Shown piece by piece: positions 33,127 through 38,184 of a stretch of DNA of 38,184 nt; position 1 is the first letter of the stretch; every line of letters starts with the position of its first letter. The stretch comes from Pedosphaera sp. Lineage in GTDB: Bacteria > Verrucomicrobiota > Verrucomicrobiia > Limisphaerales > SXQI01. Under the pieces are notes generated by a model. The model was not told the DNA's origin. It saw only the letters and a list, made by a program, of their open reading frames with translations, and did no database searches. The translations under genes and the position numbers were made by a program. The DNA lies in NCBI GenBank assembly GCA_025359965.1, contig JANYDC010000047.1, forward strand, positions 1 to 38,184, read 5' to 3'.

Positions 33127-34468
33127 ATCGGGCGTTTTTGTGTTCGGGGAGAAAAAATTCGTGCAGTAACCGATCCACTTGCAGCAAGCCATCCCGGCTC
33201 AGCACCATTTCATCGCCTTGTATCGTGAGGAACCCCCAATCAATCAGTGTCTGGATGGGCTGGGCAAATCGTTGACGGCTATCGACTCCGTATTTGGTGT
33301 CGAAGAAAGAAAAACTGCTGCGTCCGAGCTTTAGTTTCAGCACGAACTCGCGAATTAATTGCTCGTCTTTTGTGGGCGTCAACGCACGGTGAACAGGCAA
33401 CTGGCCGCTCTTCACCTGCGCCAGATAAGGATCGAAGTCGTGTTGGTTCTGATAATGGACCCCATTAATGTGCCCGAAAGAGGCCACTCCGAGGGAAAGC
33501 AAATCAGCTCCTGCCCACAAATAATCTCGATAAATAAATCGCGCTTTCTGTTGGTCGCGCACGGCGGTGTAAGCGGTGGTGATGGTATAACCCGCCTTTT
33601 CGAACTCGCTGAAGGCGTCCGTCACCCAACGTCGCTTCGTTTCCCAATCTGCGACCGGAGCGACCAGCTTTCCCTCAGCCTTCATCTGTCGGTAGATCGT
33701 GGTGTTGTAAGGGATTTCCATTTGGTAAATGGTAATGCTGTCAGGAGCCATCTCGATGGTTTTACGGATGTTCTCCCGCCAGTTTTCTTCGGTTTCCTCA
33801 ACCATCCCCGCAATCAGATCAATATTGATCTGAGGAAAGCCCACCTCTCGGGCGTAGGCGTAGGCTCGGGCAATTTCTTTGCTGAGGTGCGCGCGGCCAT
33901 TGATCTCAAGAATGTGATCGTTGAAATTCTCCACGCCCAGACTCAGGCGGGTGACTCCTATGTCGCGCAGAGCCTTCAATTTGTGGTCAGTCAAAGTCCC
34001 CGGTTCACATTCAAAAGTCACTTCCTCAGCCTCATCCCAGGGAAGCAAAGCCTTCATGCCGTCGGTCAATCGTCGGAGCTGATCTACGGAGAGATAGGAG
34101 GGCGTGCCCCCTCCAAAATAGATAAAGCTAGGCTTGCGTCCCCCCACGAAGGCTTTGCTGGCGTAAATGCGCATCTCGCTCAAGGCTGTTTCGATATAGC
34201 TGCGGATGGCTGCGGAATCCTTGTCGGTGTAGACACGAAAATAACAAAAATGACAGCGCTTACGGCAAAAAGGGATATGGAGGTAAACTCCCAGAGGGTG
34301 ACCCGGGCGCGGAGGATGATCCAGCGCAGCGGTAAACTCAGAAACGCTTTCAGTCTTCCAAAATGAGAAAGGCGGATAATTGGAGACGAAGTAGTTGCCG
34401 ACCGTCGTCTGTTTTTCGATGGGAGGCCCCGACGGAATCGGCGGCAGGGCGGTAATTTGTGTACTCAT
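33119..34468 (-). CDS. HemN/HemW-like radical SAM protein
   Basis: A 449-residue radical SAM protein of the coproporphyrinogen III oxidase-like group. The [4Fe-4S] motif is C68-x3-C72-x2-C75-Y in HIPFCRKRCHFCYFRVY, without the extra CxC cysteine of genuine HemN. It has the SAM-binding FGGGTPSYLS, 'TFECEPGTLT', LSLGVENFNDHILEINGRAH (family: 'SLGVQSF...L...GR.H') and 'INIDLIAGMVEETEENW'. A C-terminal HemN-like domain is present ('LGLGVASFGHINGVHYQN' type: LSLGVASFGHINGVHYQNQHD). ATG 34468 is preferred over the adjacent TTG 34474. It starts 6 bases after the beta-propeller gene and overlaps the UbiC-like gene by 8 bases. True oxidase activity is uncertain; candidates are haem-related chemistry, C-methylation or cyclopropanation. 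Confidence 0.85.
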   Translation of the reverse strand: MSTQITALPPIPSGPPIEKQTTVGNYFVSNYPPFSFWKTESVSEFTAALDHPPRPGHPLGVYLHIPFCRKRCHFCYFRVYTDKDSAAIRSYIETALSEMRIYASKAFVGGRKPSFIYFGGGTPSYLSVDQLRRLTDGMKALLPWDEAEEVTFECEPGTLTDHKLKALRDIGVTRLSLGVENFNDHILEINGRAHLSKEIARAYAYAREVGFPQINIDLIAGMVEETEENWRENIRKTIEMAPDSITIYQMEIPYNTTIYRQMKAEGKLVAPVADWETKRRWVTDAFSEFEKAGYTITTAYTAVRDQQKARFIYRDYLWAGADLLSLGVASFGHINGVHYQNQHDFDPYLAQVKSGQLPVHRALTPTKDEQLIREFVLKLKLGRSSFSFFDTKYGVDSRQRFAQPIQTLIDWGFLTIQGDEMVLSRDGLLQVDRLLHEFFLPEHKNARYA

Positions 34469-34474
34469 GGGCAA

Positions 34475-35602
34475 TTACGGTTTGGCTGAAGCTGCGAAGC
34501 AGTAGACGCTGCCATCGTTCGAACCTATCACAATTTTTCCATTGGAGACGGCTGGCGATGCGGCAATCCCCTGCCCTATTTCGTAACTCCAAAGTTCTTT
34601 TCCGTCCGCCAAGTTTAGCATGTAAAGGCGGCCATCCTCTGACCCCACAACCACCTTGTCTCCGGCCACAACGGGCGAGCTGTCCACTTTCGCTCGTGTT
34701 CCAAACACCCAAACGACTTCACCGGTGGATTGTTTCAAACAATGCAAGCGCTTGTCGCGACCTCCAAAAATGACATTTCCACCAGCGAGGGCAGGCGAGG
34801 AAAAATAGGGAAAAGCGCGGTCCCGGTATTTCCAAGCCACGGCTGCCTTGTTGATATCGAAGCAAAGAAATTCATTCTCATAGTGGCCGATGTAAAAGTG
34901 ACCATCCGCAAAGGCTCCCGAACCGGCGATGTACGCCCCGGCCTCCATCTCTTTCACTTTTTTGCCATCCTTGACGGAGATAACGTGCAGCAGGGCGTCG
35001 CAACCTCCAAAAACCGTATACTCGCCGGATATGGCCGGGGTGCCATTGATGTAGTTGCCCGTCTCATAGGTCCAGACGGCCTTACCAGAAAGGGCATCAA
35101 TGCAATGAAGTTTGAAATCGTAACTGCCCACCACAATCCACTGCTGCTTTCCATCGGGACTTTGGGTGTGGTTAGGTCCCCCCAGAACCTTGTCGCCGGT
35201 TTCGTATTTCCACTTGAGCGTTCCCTTTTCGGCATCCAGTGCGTAAACAAAATTGTCGGAGGAGCCGAAATAGACCACACCGTCCAGAACCAGAGGAGAA
35301 GATTCGATTGGCCCGTCAGTCTTAAATGACCAGAGGTTGGAACCATTTTGAAAGTTTAGAGCGTAGAGATATCCATTGTCGGCCCCCACAAAGACGCGAT
35401 CTGCGGCGACTGCAGAGGAGCTTTTAAGGGGGGAACCCAGTTTGGCCGTCCACTTGAGTGAGGGCTTATCAGGAAGCGAATCACTGGCGACCCCAGTAAG
35501 CCCCGGCGATCCTCGAAACATGGGCCAGTCAGCTGCTGCGGTGACAAAGCCGGTAGTGAGAAGGCCCAATAGAATCAGGCCGACACGGACTGCAAAACCC
35601 AT
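34475..35602 (-). CDS. Secreted PQQ-like beta-propeller (WD40/quinoprotein-type) protein
   Basis: A 375-residue exported protein. The signal peptide is MGFAVRVGLILLGLLTTGFVTAAA (1-24), followed by DWPMFRGSPGLTG, the usual first blade of BamB/PQQ-like propellers, and about seven repeats such as ADNGYLYALNFQNGSNLWSF, SSDNFVYALDAEKGTLKWKY, RDKRLHCLKQSTGEVVWVF and SEDGRLYMLNLADGKELWSY. The start at 35602 is chosen over a TTG at 35638 because it gives a clean leader. The stop (34475-34477) is 6 bases from the radical SAM start, so the two are probably one message. No PQQ-binding catalytic residues were identified, so it is most likely a structural or sensing propeller. Confidence 0.88.
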   Translation of the reverse strand: MGFAVRVGLILLGLLTTGFVTAAADWPMFRGSPGLTGVASDSLPDKPSLKWTAKLGSPLKSSSAVAADRVFVGADNGYLYALNFQNGSNLWSFKTDGPIESSPLVLDGVVYFGSSDNFVYALDAEKGTLKWKYETGDKVLGGPNHTQSPDGKQQWIVVGSYDFKLHCIDALSGKAVWTYETGNYINGTPAISGEYTVFGGCDALLHVISVKDGKKVKEMEAGAYIAGSGAFADGHFYIGHYENEFLCFDINKAAVAWKYRDRAFPYFSSPALAGGNVIFGGRDKRLHCLKQSTGEVVWVFGTRAKVDSSPVVAGDKVVVGSEDGRLYMLNLADGKELWSYEIGQGIAASPAVSNGKIVIGSNDGSVYCFAASAKP

Positions 35603-35637
35603 TATTTGAGATATGGCACCAAACACTTGCCGAGACA

Positions 35638-35657
35638 ATAGTACCTATACGTACCAT
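35638..35657. promoter_or_regulatory. Imperfect dyad upstream of the beta-propeller gene
   Basis: ATAGTAC (35638-35644) and GTACCAT (35651-35657) form an inverted repeat of 7 bp with one G-T mismatch and a 6-base spacer CTATAC. It lies 35-55 bases before the chosen start of the propeller/radical SAM/UbiC-like unit. It has no T-run on either strand, so a terminator is unlikely. An operator or 5' leader hairpin is possible; chance occurrence is not excluded. Confidence 0.3.
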
Positions 35658-35686
35658 TTTCAAATCTCTTTTTCTGAAAGTCGACT

Positions 35687-36694
35687 TCAATACCAAGCGC
35701 GCTGTCTCACTTCAATCCCCAGATCGGTGCCAATCTGTTTCTTGAGAAGGGTCATGTCAGTCGTTGAAGTACCTGTGTAGTGGTAAGGATAAACCACCTT
35801 GGGACGAAAGGCGCGGATGGCGCTGACGGCTTTCGGAACGCTCATTGTGAAGGGGAGATTGACGCAGACGAAAGCCACATCGATATCCGCCAGTGTTCGC
35901 ATTTCGCTAATATCTTCCGTGTCACCTGCGATGTAGATGCGTTTTCCAGCGATAGTGACCACGTAACCATTTCCCACACCTTTGGGATGGTAGGACTGCG
36001 TAAGATTGTACGCGGGTATAGCAGCGATGGACATCCCCATCAGGTTGGTGGAACTATTGTTGGTCAATACCGTGGTAATCGCCTTCAAGGCAGCCGAGAG
36101 ACTGTTGTAAACGATTCTTGGAGCAAGAATGACGGTGTTGGTGCCCTTGACCGCCGCCAAGGTGAGAGCATCAAAATGATCAGAGTGATCGTGTGAGATC
36201 AGGATGATGTCAGGCCGAGGCAATCCGGTAAAACGCGCCGCGCCGCCAACAGGATCATTGTAGATGACCTTACCATTCCACCCCATGATGAAAGTCGCAT
36301 GGTTGATGGGATGAAAAACAATATCTCCCTCAGCCGTAGCCAACTGATCACCCGTAATGTTATTGGTGCCTTCAAGTTCAACTACTCGATAAGCGCGGGC
36401 GGCGAGATACGGAGTCGCTGTGTCGATATATTGGTTGGTGGTGGCAGCGACGAGTGTTGACAGGGAAGACCAATCACTCAAATTGGCGGACGTGTCGATT
36501 CGGTAGGGCTTCCCTTTCGTCGCCTTAAATTTCAAAACCGCCTCATGATTAGTTGGATACTGGACACTCAAAAATTCGGATGGCGACTGAGCGGAAGTCT
36601 TAACAAGTAAAAATCCAAGGCAAAGACACCATCCAAGGCGCAAGCTTGAACGGGCGATAAGATTTGTTAGAGATGGTTTTTTGATCGAAAGCAT
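35687..36694 (-). CDS. Secreted metallo-beta-lactamase-fold hydrolase (UlaG-like)
   Basis: A 335-residue exported protein. Residues 14-36 form a signal peptide ending SAQ. Residues 40-105 are the short domain widespread in verrucomicrobial secreted proteins (KGKPYRIDTSANLSDWSSL...YRVVE). The catalytic domain then shows H168-x-H170-x-D172-H173 (ISHDHSDHFD), 'SYHPKGVGNGYVVTIAGKRIYIAGDTED' and a final 'YPYHYTG'. This matches UlaG-like MBL-fold hydrolases that act on phosphoester, lactone or related bonds; the substrate is unknown. The ATG at 36694 follows a promoter-like pair (36715-36743). It lies 84 bases upstream of the beta-propeller start on the same strand and could be co-transcribed with it. 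Confidence 0.87.
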   Translation of the reverse strand: MLSIKKPSLTNLIARSSLRLGWCLCLGFLLVKTSAQSPSEFLSVQYPTNHEAVLKFKATKGKPYRIDTSANLSDWSSLSTLVAATTNQYIDTATPYLAARAYRVVELEGTNNITGDQLATAEGDIVFHPINHATFIMGWNGKVIYNDPVGGAARFTGLPRPDIILISHDHSDHFDALTLAAVKGTNTVILAPRIVYNSLSAALKAITTVLTNNSSTNLMGMSIAAIPAYNLTQSYHPKGVGNGYVVTIAGKRIYIAGDTEDISEMRTLADIDVAFVCVNLPFTMSVPKAVSAIRAFRPKVVYPYHYTGTSTTDMTLLKKQIGTDLGIEVRQRAWY

Positions 36695-36714
36695 GCGAGT
36701 GGATTTTGTACAAC

Positions 36715-36743
36715 TTTATACTGGCATCCGCTGAAGGCTGCAA
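36715..36743 (-). promoter_or_regulatory. Sigma-70-like promoter for the MBL-fold gene
   Basis: On the minus strand TTGCAG (36738-36743) and TATAAA (36715-36720) are separated by exactly 17 bases, ahead of the ATG at 36694. Predicted transcription would start about 13-15 bases before that ATG, leaving a very short leader without a Shine-Dalgarno sequence. Confidence 0.5.
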
Positions 36744-36913
36744 CCCAATTTAAATGGCAGCGCCTCTTTCCAAAAAGTAAAGAGCGTGGTTTTCACGCAA
36801 ATGCGATCATCCTCACGCGTTCACCCTTTTGTGCTCTGTTCAAAAACTCAGTTGGACAGCCATAAATGACTATCGTTCAGTTATGGCATATCGTTTGCTA
36901 GGAAGCTTTATTC

Positions 36914-38184
36914 ATGAACTCCTACTTCAGGCGCCAGGTTGTTTGGGTAATAATACTTGGGGTTAGTCTATCCGTCGGCAGGGCAGACACGAACCGGGCA
37001 TTTGTGAACTTTGAGACGGCTCCGGTGCATCCTTTGGACATAAGCCCTGATCACAAAGTGTTGGCTCTGTGCAACCTTCCCGATGCCCGACTGGACTTGT
37101 TTGATGTTCAAGGAAGCGCGCCCCTCGCAATCGGCAGCATCTTCACTGGCATTGACCCAGTCTCAGTCCGCTTCCGCACAGCGAGGGAGGCATGGGTGGT
37201 AAACACCATTTCGGACACTGTCACTGTGATTGACGTTGCACGTCAGGAAGTCCTTGGAGTGATCCGGACATTGGACGCTCCTGCGGATGTGGTCTTCGCC
37301 GGCATTCCCCAACAGGCATTTGTGTCTTGTGCGGGAGCCAACACCGTGCAGATCTTTAATACCACCACGCGAACTGAAGTCAGCCGGGTAAAAATTGAGG
37401 GTGACCGGCCCAAAAGCATGGCGGCGAGCCCGGATGGACAGCGTGTGTACGTCGGCATCTTGGAATCGGGCAATGCAAGCACTATTCTTGCACCTGGCCT
37501 GAGTCTGACTGATCGACTGCCTCCACCCGGCCCCGTAGAGATGGCTTTTGGACCACATCAGGGACTCAACCCCCCACCCAACCAGGGTGATCAAATCATT
37601 CCCCCAATCAACCCAAAGATCGCCCCTACAAATCTGCCTCCACGGGTGAGTCACATCGTGAAGCGCAACGCGGCCGGACGATGGATGGACGACAACCATG
37701 GTGATTGGACGGAATTCGTGAGCGGAACCAACGCGGTTTTGTCAGGACGGGTTCAAGGCTGGGACATGCCCGATCACGACGTGGCAGTACTGGATGTTTC
37801 ATTAGGCTCAATTTCATATGTGGCAGGACTCATGAATATTGTCATGGGGCTGGCAGTAAACCCGATTTCGGGCCGACTGGCTGTGGTGGGAACCGATGGG
37901 TCGAACGAGGTGCGTTTCGAGCCGAACTTGAAGGGGATTTTCAACCGAGTACTCTTGGGGTTGGTGGATGTGCAAGAGGACAAACAGCAGGTACTCGACC
38001 TCAATCCACATCTCACCTACAAGACAAACTCAATCCCTCTGGCGCAGAGAAGACAATCAGTGGGGGATCCACGCGGCGCACTTTGGAATGCGTCGGGCAC
38101 GCGGCTCTATGTAACAGGAATGGGCACGGACAATCTGCTAACCATGGATGAAAATGGGAATCGAATCGGACAGGCGGTTCTGGC
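36914..38184 (+). CDS. Secreted beta-propeller (YVTN/lactonase-like) protein, 3' truncated
   Basis: An open frame from ATG 36914 runs through 423 codons with no stop before the window edge, so the gene is incomplete. AGGAAG lies about nine bases before the ATG. Residues 1-24 are a signal peptide (RRQVVWVIILGVSLSVGRA). Repeats of the YVTN/40-residue propeller type follow: 'VHPLDISPDHKVLALCNLPDARLDLFDV', 'AWVVNTISDTVTVIDVARQEVLGVI', 'AFVSCAGANTVQIFNTTTRTEVSRV' and 'PKSMAASPDGQRVYVGILESG'. A Pro-rich insertion (LNPPPNQGDQIIPP) is followed by another propeller-like set. A cell-surface or periplasmic role is likely. Any C-terminal domain such as a cytochrome is not visible. It is divergent from the MBL gene. 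Confidence 0.85.
   Translation, partial: MNSYFRRQVVWVIILGVSLSVGRADTNRAFVNFETAPVHPLDISPDHKVLALCNLPDARLDLFDVQGSAPLAIGSIFTGIDPVSVRFRTAREAWVVNTISDTVTVIDVARQEVLGVIRTLDAPADVVFAGIPQQAFVSCAGANTVQIFNTTTRTEVSRVKIEGDRPKSMAASPDGQRVYVGILESGNASTILAPGLSLTDRLPPPGPVEMAFGPHQGLNPPPNQGDQIIPPINPKIAPTNLPPRVSHIVKRNAAGRWMDDNHGDWTEFVSGTNAVLSGRVQGWDMPDHDVAVLDVSLGSISYVAGLMNIVMGLAVNPISGRLAVVGTDGSNEVRFEPNLKGIFNRVLLGLVDVQEDKQQVLDLNPHLTYKTNSIPLAQRRQSVGDPRGALWNASGTRLYVTGMGTDNLLTMDENGNRIGQAVL

Noticed and set aside
33359..34366. 335-codon open frame on the plus strand
   Set aside because: Fully antisense to the radical SAM gene, which has an intact CxxxCxxC motif; a codon-bias shadow.
1..38184. CRISPR array, prophage or integrative element
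   Set aside because: No regularly spaced direct repeats, no phage structural or integrase genes, and gene content is chromosomal throughout.

Overview
The window looks like chromosomal DNA from a Verrucomicrobiota bacterium, most likely a Pedosphaera/Limisphaerales relative. This is inferred from gene content, not from a marker tree. The indicators are a secreted PSCyt1-DUF1549-DUF1553 protein followed by a Tat-exported DUF1501 protein, a short YRI..S.NL..W domain typical of verrucomicrobial secreted proteins, a signal-bearing TIM-barrel sugar isomerase, and many housekeeping genes without strong Shine-Dalgarno sites. Coding density is high and both strands are used.

Layout. 1-500: 5' end of a probable transposase (minus) and a small unknown gene. 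630-5514 (+): compact housekeeping run of polyprenyl diphosphate synthase, glyoxalase I-like, folP, cdaA, a one-domain cdaR and glmM. The last three form the conserved c-di-AMP/cell-wall module. 5608-6103: DUF5063 gene broken by a one-base frameshift. 6153-6237 (-): tRNA-Leu(GAG). 6441-7622 (+): cardiolipin synthase/PLD enzyme, convergent with a Tat-type sugar isomerase. 8725-14161 (-): infA, an MnmC-like methyltransferase, Dus, a PPIase-like lipoprotein, and a membrane kinase whose catalytic residues are lost. 14360-19338 (+): cytochrome-like PSCyt1/DUF1549/DUF1553 protein plus DUF1501 protein. 19403-21117 (+): small unknown protein and photolyase. 21114-23156 (-): REC-PAS-PAS-PP2C regulator. 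23397-24389 (+): GDP-mannose dehydratase, sharing a bidirectional terminator with a convergent Prc-type protease. 26664-27227 (-): DUF4256. 27672-29409 (+): comF and accD. 29427-35602 (-): beta-propeller, radical SAM, chorismate-lyase-like, halogenase-like flavoprotein, glycosyltransferase and thioesterase genes in one direction. 35687-36694 (-): secreted metallo-beta-lactamase-fold protein. 36914-end (+): truncated secreted beta-propeller.

The most unusual block is the minus-strand run 29427-35602. Its core (HemN/HemW-like radical SAM, UbiC-like protein and FAD enzyme with a halogenase WxWxIP motif) is tightly packed and translationally coupled. It may be a small pathway that makes and modifies a chorismate-derived phenolic compound. 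Other points of interest are the predicted pseudokinase beside a PPIase-like lipoprotein, a receiver domain without its acidic pocket fused to an intact PP2C phosphatase, and the frameshifted DUF5063 gene. All function calls come from reading motifs by eye; no database search was run.
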